A stretch of DNA of 64,000 nt from Bacillus sp. ISL-45 (GCF_018613195.1 NZ_JAGGQQ010000006.1:292422-356421), one strand, 5' to 3'. Positions 8,289-17,588 are shown, counted from the first letter of the stretch. Notes: generated from the sequence alone by a model not told the origin. Program-made: numbers and translations.

Positions 8289-9295
8289 TTGGATAGCACT
8301 CATAATTCCATTAAGATGACAGCTGCAGAGATTTCATACCTTTGGACAACCTATCTGTCAGATACGATGTCTATTTGCGTTTTAAGGTATTTCCTACAGC
8401 ATATAGACGATTCTGAAGTAAAAGGGCTGGTAAAGCATGCACTTGATTTGTCTTATCAGCATGTGGAGATTATTAAAGAATTATTTGTTCATGAGCGAAT
8501 AGCGGTTCCTTATGGTTTTACTGATCAGGATGTAAATCTTAAAGCTGAGAGATTGTTTTCTGATATTCTTTACTTAAAATACATAAAAAACATGGCTGGC
8601 GGCGGTTTATCTGGTTACAGCAGGATGCTGCCAAATATATATCAAAAGACATAAAAAGCTTTTACTCGAAGGCATTAACCTCCTCAATGGAGCTGGAAAA
8701 TAAGGCTACATTGATCCTTCTGGACAAGGGACTGGCTACACGTCCTCCCTTCAATCCTTATCCGGATAAGGTGGAATTCATCCAAAAACAATCCTTTTTC
8801 CTTGAGAGTCTGGGCCGCAGAGGAGCATTATCTGGCACAGAAGTAACTCATCTTCACTTTAATATTGAAACGAATCAATTAGGAGCCGCACTGTCAACAG
8901 GTTTCATTCAGACAGCCCAAAACAAGCAAGCACGTAATTATTTTATTAGAGGAAAGGAAATAGCTCTAAAACACACTAAGGTCTTTAGGGATTATTTAGA
9001 AAAGCATTCCCTTCCGGCGCCTGGCGGAATTGAACCAGAAGTCACAGAATCAACTGTACCAGTTTTCTCAGATAAATTAATGATGTTTCATTTCAGCGTA
9101 ATGATTTATGCTGGTATAGGCAATTATGGCGTTGCCATTTCAGAGAGTCAAAGAAGCGACCTTGTGATTGATTATTCGCGATTGAACGCAGAGATCCTTA
9201 AATATTCCGAAGACGGGATCAATATCTTGGTTGCTAATGAATGGCTTGAACAACCGCCTTTATCAATTGACAGACAAAATTTTTCAAAAAACTAA
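8289..9295 (+). pseudogene. DUF3231 family protein, frameshifted
   Basis: The first frame, 8289-8654 (TTG start, AAAGGGG 9 nt upstream), begins with the family opening (MTAAEISYLWTTYLSD). The frame that continues it (DAAKYISKDIKSFYSKAL, then MELENKAT from 8687) runs to 9295 and holds the rest of the first repeat and the whole second repeat (EVTHLHFNIETNQLGAAL). The break lies near 8610-8630, in a GGCGGCGG/GGATGCTGCC stretch. DUF3231 proteins are about 330 residues, two ferritin-like helical repeats, common in sporeformers and of unknown function. The lesion may be real or a sequencing indel. Confidence 0.82.
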
Positions 9296-9300
9296 TTGCA

Positions 9301-9327
9301 AAAAAAAACACCCAATGGATGTTTTTT
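9301..9327 (+). terminator. Terminator after DUF3231 gene
   Basis: An A-run plus CACCC loops back to GGATGTTTTTT. A weak stem, but ideally placed 5 bp after the stop. Confidence 0.5.
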
Positions 9328-9364
9328 CTATATATGCATTGAATAACTTATCCAATTCTTTACG

Positions 9365-9685
9365 TTAATAAAGCTCTGAATCTATAGGCCATAAATAGCT
9401 CTTAAGCGGCAGGGATCTTTCTGTATTAAAGTGGATTCCTTCAGATTCCAGCAACAGTTTCTGTGTAATGAACATTTCTTCATCCCGGAAGCCAATTTCG
9501 CCTTTTGAATTAATTACCCTATGCCACGGAAGACCATGTTTTTCTGACATCGAATGGAGTATTCGGACAACTTGTCTTGCGGATCTTGGGCTTCCAGCCG
9601 CTTTTGCTATTTGCCCATATGTCATAACTTTCCCATTTGGGATTGCCTGAATGATTCTTATAACGTTATTAGTAAAGCTGGTCAT
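9365..9685 (-). CDS. Alkyltransferase-like (Atl/MGMT-fold) DNA-binding protein
   Basis: 106 residues. It has the MGMT C-terminal fold with the winged-helix DNA-binding segment (MTYGQIAKAAGSPRSARQV) and the arginine finger. The active-site PCHRV motif reads PWHRVIN, so the alkyl-accepting Cys is Trp. That is the mark of Atl proteins, which bind O6-alkylguanine, flip it out and pass the lesion to nucleotide excision repair rather than removing the alkyl group. ATG 9685 follows AGGAAG by about 7 nt. An upstream in-frame start at 9742 lies inside a repeat element and is rejected. Confidence 0.88.
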   Translation of the reverse strand: MTSFTNNVIRIIQAIPNGKVMTYGQIAKAAGSPRSARQVVRILHSMSEKHGLPWHRVINSKGEIGFRDEEMFITQKLLLESEGIHFNTERSLPLKSYLWPIDSELY

Positions 9686-9708
9686 TATTCCACTTCCTTT
9701 TCTACAAA

Positions 9709-9870
9709 GGCTGTTTTCGTAAAGATTGTTTAACGTGATCAAAAGCCATTTTGCAGGTCGGTATTAAGTATGCAAGCTCTTTTCTCATAATTAGCTTTAA
9801 TTTTGTGAAGAAACATAGGTTTTTCAATCCAATTTAGTATTCAATAGCAACAAAGTTTGAGAAATGAGCC
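9709..9870 (+). mobile_element. MITE-like element, copy B (162 bp)
   Basis: Starts GGCTGTTTTCGTAAAGATTG and ends GTTTGAGAAATGAGCC. Flanks TCTACAAA (9701-9708) and TCTTCAAA (9871-9878) are an 8-bp duplication with one mismatch. The internal hairpin arm near the left end is partly deleted compared with other copies. The left flank touches the ribosome binding site of the Atl gene. Confidence 0.85.
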
Positions 9871-9891
9871 TCTTCAAAACAAATATATCAT

Positions 9892-9922
9892 AAAAATCCC
9901 TAACCTTAAGCCAGGGATTTTT
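9892..9922. terminator. Bidirectional terminator
   Basis: AAAAATCCCT / AGGGATTTTT stem with T-run, 8 bp beyond the stop of the CBO0543-like gene. Confidence 0.75.
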
Positions 9923-9929
9923 ATTTTTA

Positions 9930-10535
9930 TCATATAGAAGAATAAGATTTAAATTTTTTTATGATTGCCCAGCAAATTAGTCCTATTAACCAGTAAATCG
10001 GAAATGAATAAATGTGTTTCCAGGTAATTTCTTTATAAATCCCCAGGTACACCATGAAAGGTTCTGCAACAAAAGCCAGGAAAAGGGATAACACACCTGT
10101 AGCGAAAAAAAACTTTTTAAATGACATACTGAATTTTTGATAGACCATCATAAAAGGGATTATCACGACCCCCACATCATATGGATATAGCTGCGGATTT
10201 AAATACGGAGTGAGCCTGACCGGATATGTCCATACCATAGCGTTGCTTCCGATTGAATCCAGGAAGATGGCTGTAACACCATAGAATAAGCCGTAGGCTG
10301 TATTTTCAATCAGACTCGTTTTATCAACTTGTACCCACCAGACAATTGCCGGGACGATGGAAAGAACCACCAAAAACCACCATTTATAGGTTAGGAAATT
10401 ATTTTCATACCAGTACGTCCTTAATACTTTATGAAATTTCTCCTCAGCATCCAATAGTTCCTGGAGCGAGATAGAGCTTATAATCATATAATCATTCAAT
10501 TGGTATCCAATTGCGCAAAAAACTAATGAAAGCAT
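9930..10535 (-). CDS. CBO0543-type polytopic membrane protein
   Basis: 201 residues with about five to six hydrophobic segments and short aromatic loops. The conserved-looking pieces (TYPVRLTPYLNPQLYPYDVGV and VAEPFMVYLGIYK) match the uncharacterised CBO0543 family of Firmicutes membrane proteins, from memory. The start ATG 10535 is preceded by AAAGGGTG. A 10-bp perfect hairpin abuts this start codon (10536-10569) with the AAAGG in its loop, so translation may be controlled by RNA structure. Confidence 0.75.
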   Translation of the reverse strand: MLSLVFCAIGYQLNDYMIISSISLQELLDAEEKFHKVLRTYWYENNFLTYKWWFLVVLSIVPAIVWWVQVDKTSLIENTAYGLFYGVTAIFLDSIGSNAMVWTYPVRLTPYLNPQLYPYDVGVVIIPFMMVYQKFSMSFKKFFFATGVLSLFLAFVAEPFMVYLGIYKEITWKHIYSFPIYWLIGLICWAIIKKFKSYSSI

Positions 10536-10569
10536 AAAATCACACCCTTTGTATATAGAGTGTGATTTT
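10536..10569. promoter_or_regulatory. Perfect hairpin abutting a start codon
   Basis: AAAATCACAC and GTGTGATTTT pair over 10 bp with a 14-nt loop that holds the AAAGG of the CBO0543-like gene. It could be the terminator of the upstream 10594-10875 gene (four Ts follow on the - strand, five on the + strand), an RNA switch for initiation, or both. Confidence 0.55.
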
Positions 10570-10593
10570 TGCTCTTTAATATGTAGATTTCAA

Positions 10594-10875
10594 CTAATTT
10601 TGATGCTTTATTTCTTTATATAACTCGATAAACTGATCAGGCTTTGTATTCGTAAAATAGGAATACACTCCTCTTGTTGTATGCAGATAAAGAAACCCTT
10701 TCATCCCTGACATTTTCTTGAATGTAATATCTAAAATGTCATGTAGATGAAAAATGTCAGAAGCAGTGGTGATCCTGTCATGATACATCCGTATGAATTG
10801 TTCGTTTTCAATATAAACTTGCTCATTATCCTCAATTCTGCGATCCACTTTTAAGTATCTATGTGAACAGAGCAT
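10594..10875 (-). CDS. Hypothetical 93-residue protein, PH-like
   Basis: A small beta-rich protein ending in a helix (TNTKPDQFIELYKEIK). The alternation of strands (RYLKVDRR, EQVYIENEQFIRMY, FLYLHTTRGVYSYF) and the terminal helix look like a small bacterial PH-like fold, but I cannot name a family. The start at 10875 has an AGGGAGGAAGC-type ribosome binding site upstream. It precedes the CBO0543-like gene on the same strand, with the hairpin between them. Confidence 0.6.
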   Translation of the reverse strand: MLCSHRYLKVDRRIEDNEQVYIENEQFIRMYHDRITTASDIFHLHDILDITFKKMSGMKGFLYLHTTRGVYSYFTNTKPDQFIELYKEIKHQN

Positions 10876-10992
10876 TCACAGCTTCCTCCCTTCTGATCAT
10901 TTTTCTTCCTTTTTTTATTTTACTCATGTTGTTTAACAATACCAAATATATTTAACAATAATAACAGGTGTTTCATATTGAGGAGGATATTT

Positions 10993-11454
10993 TTGAAGTG
11001 CATCGGTGAACTTTTAGATCAGGAGAAGTACTCGGTCAATGGGAGAATTGCGATTATCGAAAATAAGGAAGCCGTATTAAATGTGTTTGGATTCAGGAGT
11101 GCCAAATGGCTTGATTTATGGGATATCGACTCACGGATTCTGACACTTTTTTATAAATCATTTGAAGCTGATTTCGATTGGTTCATCGTGGTATATGACT
11201 ATCCAAATTTCTGTGCAGACAAAGATATAAAAGAAGCGATTATCTGGCATGAACTGGGTCATATTGATTTCCCGGTGCTTGAGCAGCAGCTTAATATAGA
11301 AAATGAAATACAATGTGATGGTCTAGCTATCAAAAATGGGCACCAGGAAGGCATCCGAAAAATACTGAATCTTACCATGAAGATGGCTAAAACACTTAAC
11401 CATGAAATTTTAACTCATATTACGTTCGAACGGCAACTGAAACTGCCTGGCTGA
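10993..11454 (+). CDS. Small putative zinc metallopeptidase (HELGH)
   Basis: 153 residues, no signal peptide. A zinc-binding helix HELGHID lies near residue 92, followed about 20 residues later by ENEIQCDGLAIKNG, which can supply the third ligand (E or D), as in gluzincin-like proteases. The length is too short for an M48 enzyme, and no membrane segment is present. The start is TTG 10993, placed by an ideal AGGAGG 6 nt upstream; the TTG at 10978 precedes the ribosome binding site and is rejected. Monocistronic. The substrate is unknown. Confidence 0.68.
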   Translation: MKCIGELLDQEKYSVNGRIAIIENKEAVLNVFGFRSAKWLDLWDIDSRILTLFYKSFEADFDWFIVVYDYPNFCADKDIKEAIIWHELGHIDFPVLEQQLNIENEIQCDGLAIKNGHQEGIRKILNLTMKMAKTLNHEILTHITFERQLKLPG

Positions 11455-11592
11455 AAAATGATCTTAAGACTTGAAGAATTTTAATTTACGATTTCACGCT
11501 TTAAATTCCCTTCATCTTATTAAAAAACCTGATTTTAGCAGGAGACAAGCTCCTGGCTCGCCCTTCTAAAATGGTTCCACAAAATAAAGATA

Positions 11593-11626
11593 AAGAAGTC
11601 CCAAAAAATCACTTTTGGGACTTCTT
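11593..11626. terminator. Bidirectional terminator of ppc
   Basis: AAGAAGTCCCAAAA / TTTTGGGACTTCTT is a perfect 14-bp stem 8 bp beyond the ppc stop. T-rich on the + strand (CTTTACAT); the - strand continues TATCTTTATTTTG. Confidence 0.8.
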
Positions 11627-11633
11627 CTTTACA

Positions 11634-14396
11634 TCAACCAGTATTCCTTAGTCCAGCAGCAACGCCGCTGATTGTTAATAAAACCTGAGTCAATAATTCA
11701 TCATCCGGATTCTCATCCTTGCGAAGCTCTTTAATCAATTCCACCTGAATGAAGTTTAGGGGATCGACATATGGATTTCGTCTATGGACTGAATCTTTGA
11801 TATTTGGTGTATGGTCAAGAAGTTCCTCATCCTCTGTAATCTGCAGAAGGATGTTCTTGGTTCGTTCATATTCCTCCAGAATATTGCCAAAGATACGGTC
11901 AGCAATTGCTTTATCTTCCACAAGTGAAGTGTATTCCTGTGCAGTAGTTATATCCGCTTTCATTAAAGCCATTTGAAGATTATCAACCGTACTTCGGAAA
12001 AAAGGCCATTCTTCATACATTTCCTGTAAGACTTTCAAATTCTCTGGATTTTTCTGTACGAAGCTCTGCAAGCCTGTTCCAGCCGCATACCAGGCCGGGA
12101 AAAGCTGTCTGCTTTGTGTCCAGGCGAATACCCAAGGAATCGCACGAAGATTTTCGAACTTGGCACTGTTTTTACGGCTCATCGGACGTGAACCGATATT
12201 CAATTCAGCAAGCTCTTTCAATGGTGTAGCCTGATTGAAATAGGAGATGAAATCAGGATCCTCGAACACTAACGCCTGATATTTCCTTAAAGAAACGGCA
12301 GAAATCTGCTCGATGGCATCTACCCATCTTTGGTCACGCAGGTGGCCTTGCTCTGATTCTTTCAATACATTGGCTGCTGCCTTCATCATAGTTGAGGTTG
12401 CCTGTTCGAGACTTCTATAGGCAATATCCTTCAACAGATAACGAGAAGATAAGACTTCACCTTGCTCGGTAATTTTGACTCCCTGTCCAAGTGTCTCGAC
12501 AGGCTGGGAAAGCAGGCTCTTGTTCAATGGACCGCCTCCACGGCCGAGAGAACCCCCTCTGCCATGGAAGAACTTAAGGCCGATTTGATATTTCTTCGCC
12601 ATTTCATTGATCTCCAGCTGGGCTTTGTAAAGCTTCCAGTTGGCTGTCAATGTTCCCCCATCCTTGCTTCCATCTGAGTACCCAAGCATGATTTCCTGCT
12701 CGTCGCCCATTTTTTCCAAATGGTTGCGGTAAATTGGCAGTTTGAATAAGGTTTCCATGATTTTAGGGCCAGCTGTCAAATCATCGATTGTTTCGAGTAA
12801 TGGAGCGACGTTCAGATCGGTCTCGAATGTACCATCGGCATGGAGTCTGTATATACCGGCCTCCTTTGCAAGGACTAGCACTTCTAGCAGGTCGCTCGCT
12901 GATTGAGTCATACTCACTAGATAAACGGAGATTGAACGTTTCCCGAATTCATTGTGCGCACGCTTGATCATCTCAAAAACTTGAAGCATTTCCTGCGTCT
13001 CTTTTGAATAATCCTCATGAAGGAGGAGCAATGAACGTGGATCTTCAAGAATTTTGACAAGTAATTCCTGTTTTTCATCTTCAGTAAGTGATGGGTAATG
13101 CTGAGCGATTCCGACCTTTTTCAGTATTTCTGCGATTGCTGCTTCATGTTCACCGCTGTGGTTTCGGATATCCAGTGTAGCAAGATGGAATCCGAACAGC
13201 TGTACTTGCCGAATCAGCTTTTGCAAAGTTTTAAGCTCATGGTGCACTGGATGGTGCTGATAGATGCTTCGTTTGATCACAAGAAGATCCTCAAGCATTT
13301 CCTCTGATGATTTATAGCCGATATCTGATTTTCCAGCTTCCTTAAGCCTTTGAATGATAACAGCAAATTTACGGCGATAGACCTCGCCCTCAATATTCCA
13401 CTTTTGATCATTTGTTAAATATTTTCCCTCATCTTTAATGACAGATGCCATTAGCTCATCACTGACAGCTGCTCTTGTTGTTGAATGGCTGAAGCGCTTC
13501 ATCAAATCAACCAGAACAGCTTTATATTTTTTAAGCACCAGGCGTCTCTGTCTTTGCAATGTCTCCCACGTAATATCCGGAGTCACATTTGGGTTTCCAT
13601 CCCTGTCGCCGCCGATCCATGATCCAAAACGGAGGAAGTGAGGTACTTTCCATTCATGTTCTGGATAATGATCCTTAAGGCTGGTTTCTACTTCCTGATG
13701 GATTTCAGGCAGCACATCGAATAGGGTCTGGTCAAAATAATAAAGTCCGTTCCTGACTTCATCAATTACAGTAGGTTTGCGGTCTCTTAATTCATCAGTC
13801 TGCCACAGGACAGAAACCTCATTGAACAGGCTTTCCTCAATCCTTTCACGCTCTTTCCGGGATAGGATAGGATTGTCCAGACTTTTAAGGATATCTGCAA
13901 TCCTTTTTTGGATTTCCAAGATTGAACGCTTGGTGGCTTCCGTAGGATGGGCTGTAATAATCAATTCTAAAGAAATGGTATTTAGTACATTTTGGATGAT
14001 ATCAGAGGATATATAATTGTCTTTCAATGAAAGGATGGCTGCTTCGATAGAGCCTGGCTGTGCGCTGATTTCAGACTTAAGCAGATAGTCGCGGCGCCTG
14101 CGGATCCGATGATTTTGTTCTGCTGCGTTGATTAAATGAAAATATACTGAAAAAGCTCTGATAACATTTTTTCTCATTGGAACGGACAAACCTGCGATCT
14201 CCTCTTTTAAAGCAGGATATGTATCGCGATCATGTTCATTTCTGAGCGTTTTGCACATCGCACGTATTTTTTCTACTTTTTCAAATAACTCCACTCCGCC
14301 ATGATATACGAGAATATCTCCAAGGATGTTTCCAAGCATCTTCACATCCCTGCGTAATGGCATACTGCTGTCATTCACTTCAATTCCTGATGTCAT
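11634..14396 (-). CDS. ppc: Phosphoenolpyruvate carboxylase
   Basis: 920 residues, full length for bacterial PEPC. It carboxylates phosphoenolpyruvate with bicarbonate to oxaloacetate, refilling the TCA cycle. Signature parts are all present in order: TAHPTEATKR (catalytic His), FLRFGSWIGGDRDGNP, the GYSDGSKDGG motif, FFHGRGGSLGRGGGP (catalytic loop), SRPMSRKNSA, and the invariant C-terminal end AAGLRNTG. GGAAGGTGA precedes the ATG. Monocistronic, with a strong terminator; a MITE copy lies 120 bp upstream of the start. Many Bacillus use pyruvate carboxylase instead, so ppc is a notable anaplerotic option. Confidence 0.97.
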   Translation of the reverse strand: MTSGIEVNDSSMPLRRDVKMLGNILGDILVYHGGVELFEKVEKIRAMCKTLRNEHDRDTYPALKEEIAGLSVPMRKNVIRAFSVYFHLINAAEQNHRIRRRRDYLLKSEISAQPGSIEAAILSLKDNYISSDIIQNVLNTISLELIITAHPTEATKRSILEIQKRIADILKSLDNPILSRKERERIEESLFNEVSVLWQTDELRDRKPTVIDEVRNGLYYFDQTLFDVLPEIHQEVETSLKDHYPEHEWKVPHFLRFGSWIGGDRDGNPNVTPDITWETLQRQRRLVLKKYKAVLVDLMKRFSHSTTRAAVSDELMASVIKDEGKYLTNDQKWNIEGEVYRRKFAVIIQRLKEAGKSDIGYKSSEEMLEDLLVIKRSIYQHHPVHHELKTLQKLIRQVQLFGFHLATLDIRNHSGEHEAAIAEILKKVGIAQHYPSLTEDEKQELLVKILEDPRSLLLLHEDYSKETQEMLQVFEMIKRAHNEFGKRSISVYLVSMTQSASDLLEVLVLAKEAGIYRLHADGTFETDLNVAPLLETIDDLTAGPKIMETLFKLPIYRNHLEKMGDEQEIMLGYSDGSKDGGTLTANWKLYKAQLEINEMAKKYQIGLKFFHGRGGSLGRGGGPLNKSLLSQPVETLGQGVKITEQGEVLSSRYLLKDIAYRSLEQATSTMMKAAANVLKESEQGHLRDQRWVDAIEQISAVSLRKYQALVFEDPDFISYFNQATPLKELAELNIGSRPMSRKNSAKFENLRAIPWVFAWTQSRQLFPAWYAAGTGLQSFVQKNPENLKVLQEMYEEWPFFRSTVDNLQMALMKADITTAQEYTSLVEDKAIADRIFGNILEEYERTKNILLQITEDEELLDHTPNIKDSVHRRNPYVDPLNFIQVELIKELRKDENPDDELLTQVLLTISGVAAGLRNTG

Positions 14397-14515
14397 TTTG
14401 TCACCTTCCTATTACTTGTAAGAATATTTTAAATATTAATATATCATAAAAGTACCTAGAATGTGAAATAATAAGCATATTAAATGGTATTATCCGTTTT
14501 TTTCTTTTTGGTTAA

Positions 14516-14698
14516 GGCTGTTTTCGTAAAGTTTGTTGTTAAAATCCTAAAGTCGATTTTAACGTGTTATAAACTTCATTCGCAGGTCGGTATTAAGTTT
14601 GCCTGCTCTTTTCTCACAAAAGAGTCTACTTTGCGAAGAAAAATAGGTCATTCAATCCTATTTTGCAGCCAATTGCTACAATGTTTGAGAAAAGACCC
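14516..14698 (+). mobile_element. MITE-like element, copy C (183 bp)
   Basis: Starts GGCTGTTTTCGTAAAGTTTG and ends GTTTGAGAAAAGACCC. Flanks TTGGTTAA (14508-14515) and TTGGTAAA (14699-14706) are an 8-bp duplication with one mismatch. The internal hairpin GTTAAAATC / GATTTTAAC is intact. Confidence 0.87.
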
Positions 14699-14706
14699 TT
14701 GGTAAA

Positions 14707-15128
14707 TAACTAATTATAAGTGTAAGTATTCCTTACTTCTTTTTCCACCTAAACGCTCCAGAAATATACTCTTATTTAAAAAACGCTTCCCAAAAGGGGA
14801 GCCTTTTTCATTTCATGACTCCTTTGGTTGGCTTGAATAGTCTTTACTTTACTTTCAATGCTTCACTCTCTTGTTTTACCCGTTATACAAAAAATGGGTC
14901 ACTTACCCAGGTTCAAATGCCCTCATTGTAATAAAAGATAGTTTTTAAAATAAAACATCCTTAGTCGCTTGGCTTTACAGCTATGGCTGTAAAAGGGCTC
15001 CCGCTTACTTTTAATCCCCGCGACTGTCCATTCTTTTTTCATTTTCAAGCATATACATATAAAAAACTCTTTTAGTCAGCCATATCTTTTTTGTTGATAT
15101 GTCCATGGAGTAAAAGGATGTGAAAAAA
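14707..15128. other. Gene-free stretch with two hairpins
   Basis: No convincing reading frame. It holds a terminator-like hairpin at 14785-14808 (GCTTCCC / GGGGAGC followed by CTTTTTC, also T-rich on the - strand) and a second inverted repeat near 14971-14994 (CTTTTACAGC-type). With no gene in front of the first hairpin, it may be the remains of a lost gene. Confidence 0.5.
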
Positions 15129-16496
15129 ATGATTATTCTTATTAGTGATCTCCACTTGATGGATGGGACTGCGGGAAGGCATCAGCTTGATGCGGAGGTC
15201 TTCATGGATACCTTTGTTGAGCTCGCCCGGCAAGCAACGGCAGCTGTAAAGCATTTAAATGAAAAGGATCAAGATATTAAAATTGTTCTTTTAGGAGATA
15301 TTTTTGATGTGATCAGGACAGAAAGGTGGTTCCTGGAAAAAAGCAAAAATAAAATAGTTGAAGTTCCTTTGTCAGACCGGCCTTGGGGAGGTCCTGAGGA
15401 TGAAAAAACAGAGATAATAGCTGTTGATATTCTTAAAAATATTATGAAAACAAATAGAGAAATAGTATCCATTCTATCTGGACGGGCTTGGCAAAGTATG
15501 GGCTTTCCAAAAAAGCCTGATATCGTCTATATACCAGGAAATCATGATCGATTATGTAATGTGTATCCATCAATGAGGAGACTGGTGATTGATGAACTCG
15601 ATCTGCAAGATTTGTCGTATATAGATAAATTCCCAAACTACTATCTAAACGAACAGCATGGAATTTTAGCACGTCATGGCCATGAATGGGACCCATTCAA
15701 TTTTGAAGGTGACCATCAAAATCCACAGAGTTACATGGCAATCCCAATAGGTGATGTTATTGCTTCAGAGATTGCCTCAAAACTTCCTGTCCTTGTTGGT
15801 ACGAAACTGAAAGATATTAACCTTCCAGAAGAAGATATCAATCAAATTTGTGATAATTTCAGGAACCTATTCGACGTCCGTCCAATGTCAGCTATCATTC
15901 CTTGGCTATCTTTCCAAGTCAAGCGGTATGAACAATATGGCAGACTCGTTCAGGATGCAATCAACTCAGCTTTTAGACAAGTTGGAGATGAATTTATGGA
16001 AATTCCATTTGTTAAAGGCTGGATAAAGGAACATGATCGCTTCTGGCATCCCCTGGATAACGGTGATAAGGTACAGCTGTTGGGAACCCTATTGAGAACA
16101 TTTGATATAACCAATTCAGAATGGAAGCTCAAGCTAGTTGACAAATTTAATATAATCAAAGAACTTTGGACAGATGATAAATATTTAAAGGGAGCAAAAA
16201 AAGATTTTGAAGCCCTTCCTAAAACATTCCAATACGTACTATATGGCCACACGCACAACCCGTTTAAAGGTACTGTAGAAATTATTAAAGAAAAAAATAA
16301 ATCAAAACAAAAAGAAAGGGTTTATTTAAATACAGGTACTTGGAGACCAAGATATCATCATTCCATAAAGGAAAATGGTTTTTCAAAGTGGAATAACCTT
16401 ACCTATACAATTATATATAAACCTGGGGAGATGTTTGCCGGCATACCTGTAAAACATCCCGTATTTGAACATTGGACAGGTACAATAAATAACTGA
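15129..16496 (+). CDS. Calcineurin-like metallophosphoesterase
   Basis: 455 residues. The dinuclear metal-site motifs are present in order: ISDLHLMDG at the N-terminus (D-x-H), LLGDIFDVIR (GD), YIPGNHDRL (GNHD), ARHGHEWDP (GH) and YGHTHNPF (GHTH), with a closing YLNTGTWRP. Long inserts between motifs make it larger than simple phosphoesterases. The substrate could be a nucleotide, phospholipid or nucleic acid; this cannot be read from the sequence. ATG 15129 lies 10 nt after AAAGGA; a GTG three codons earlier is too close to it. Monocistronic. Confidence 0.88.
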   Translation: MIILISDLHLMDGTAGRHQLDAEVFMDTFVELARQATAAVKHLNEKDQDIKIVLLGDIFDVIRTERWFLEKSKNKIVEVPLSDRPWGGPEDEKTEIIAVDILKNIMKTNREIVSILSGRAWQSMGFPKKPDIVYIPGNHDRLCNVYPSMRRLVIDELDLQDLSYIDKFPNYYLNEQHGILARHGHEWDPFNFEGDHQNPQSYMAIPIGDVIASEIASKLPVLVGTKLKDINLPEEDINQICDNFRNLFDVRPMSAIIPWLSFQVKRYEQYGRLVQDAINSAFRQVGDEFMEIPFVKGWIKEHDRFWHPLDNGDKVQLLGTLLRTFDITNSEWKLKLVDKFNIIKELWTDDKYLKGAKKDFEALPKTFQYVLYGHTHNPFKGTVEIIKEKNKSKQKERVYLNTGTWRPRYHHSIKENGFSKWNNLTYTIIYKPGEMFAGIPVKHPVFEHWTGTINN

Positions 16497-16649
16497 ATAT
16501 AGTTATAAACTATACAAGATAATATAAAACGAAGCATACTCAAAAGACCAAATATGGTCTATTTTTTAAGTGCTTTTCTTGGAAAAGGTGGAAGACTCCT
16601 TCTTATTAAGTTCATTAGGGTTATCTCTTCACACCTCTGGATGGATAAG

Positions 16650-17489
16650 TTACAGTTTATTTATCGGAATTACTTGAGCATTGCATGCTCTTTCGTAAAA
16701 TTCGATTGGGCCAGCCTGGTCAATTATCACTTCCTTAAAACCTATAAGCCTCATCTCATCAAGGCAGGAATGGAGAAGCGCTTCCCCTATCCCTTCGGAC
16801 CTTCTGCTAAGAGCAACTCCCATCGGTCCAAAATATCCATTCGTTTTATAAGCGGCAAATCCGACAATTTTGTCCGATGAATCCGTTGCAATAAAAATTG
16901 CAGGCTGGGTGTGGGAAAGGGCGGTTTTAATTGATTGAACCCATTTTCCGGAGAATTCATCTTCTATAAATCGAAGTAAGTTTTTTCCATCATCATTAGT
17001 CACTTTCCTGATATTCTGATAAAGTAATGAACGCATGGTATAGCCGGATAGCGTCATCCGCATATCTCGTGATACCACTGCTATACTTAACAGAGCTTGC
17101 TGTTGTTCCTCCGTCAGCAGCCCGGATGCATGGCCTGCAGCCATTAAAGACTTAAGTACATGACCTTCATTTAAATAAACTTGATTATAAGAATTCATAT
17201 AACCAATGGATACCTCCATCACCTGCTTCGTTTCCGCACTCACAGGAAAATGAAAAGGTTCATAGGATACTCCCTTAACATCTTGAGGTTTAGCGGCACT
17301 CCTTATAGAATCAATACCAATCCCGCTTTTATCTTTAGATTCTTTAACAGGAAATGAACCGTCATCCAAACAACCGATCAACAAATGAACTGGCAGCAAA
17401 CATTTACTTCTCGTCCTTGCACATTCCTGTTCAGCAATCCATAAAGCCCTGGCCATTTGTTTTGTAAGCTTCACATTCTTTAAGTCCAT
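16650..17489 (-). CDS. Clp-N-like domain fused to GNAT acetyltransferase
   Basis: 279 residues. The N-terminal part (KLTKQMARALWIAEQECA, LLPVHLLIGCLDD, later LNEGHVLKSLM) follows the double Clp-N repeat found at the N-terminus of ClpA/ClpB/ClpC and used for adaptor or substrate binding. The C-terminal part is a GNAT domain (IFIATDSSDKIVGFAAY, RRSEGIGEALLHSCLDEM, FYERACNA) with an acetyl-CoA loop. There is no AAA+ ATPase domain. The combination suggests an acetyltransferase that recruits Clp-type clients or adaptors. ATG 17489 follows GAGGGAAG. Confidence 0.78.
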   Translation of the reverse strand: MDLKNVKLTKQMARALWIAEQECARTRSKCLLPVHLLIGCLDDGSFPVKESKDKSGIGIDSIRSAAKPQDVKGVSYEPFHFPVSAETKQVMEVSIGYMNSYNQVYLNEGHVLKSLMAAGHASGLLTEEQQQALLSIAVVSRDMRMTLSGYTMRSLLYQNIRKVTNDDGKNLLRFIEDEFSGKWVQSIKTALSHTQPAIFIATDSSDKIVGFAAYKTNGYFGPMGVALSRRSEGIGEALLHSCLDEMRLIGFKEVIIDQAGPIEFYERACNAQVIPINKL

Positions 17490-17588
17490 AGACTTCCCTC
17501 TTCCTTGATCATTCATTATATGAATGTTACCAAAAAACATTTAGGTTACTGATAATTTTGCCGCAGAATTCATTCTTTCCTTCTACCA

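Noticed and set aside
9686..9742. Upstream extension of the Atl gene
   Set aside because: The extra codons lie in the MITE copy B and its target duplication; a good ribosome binding site supports ATG 9685.
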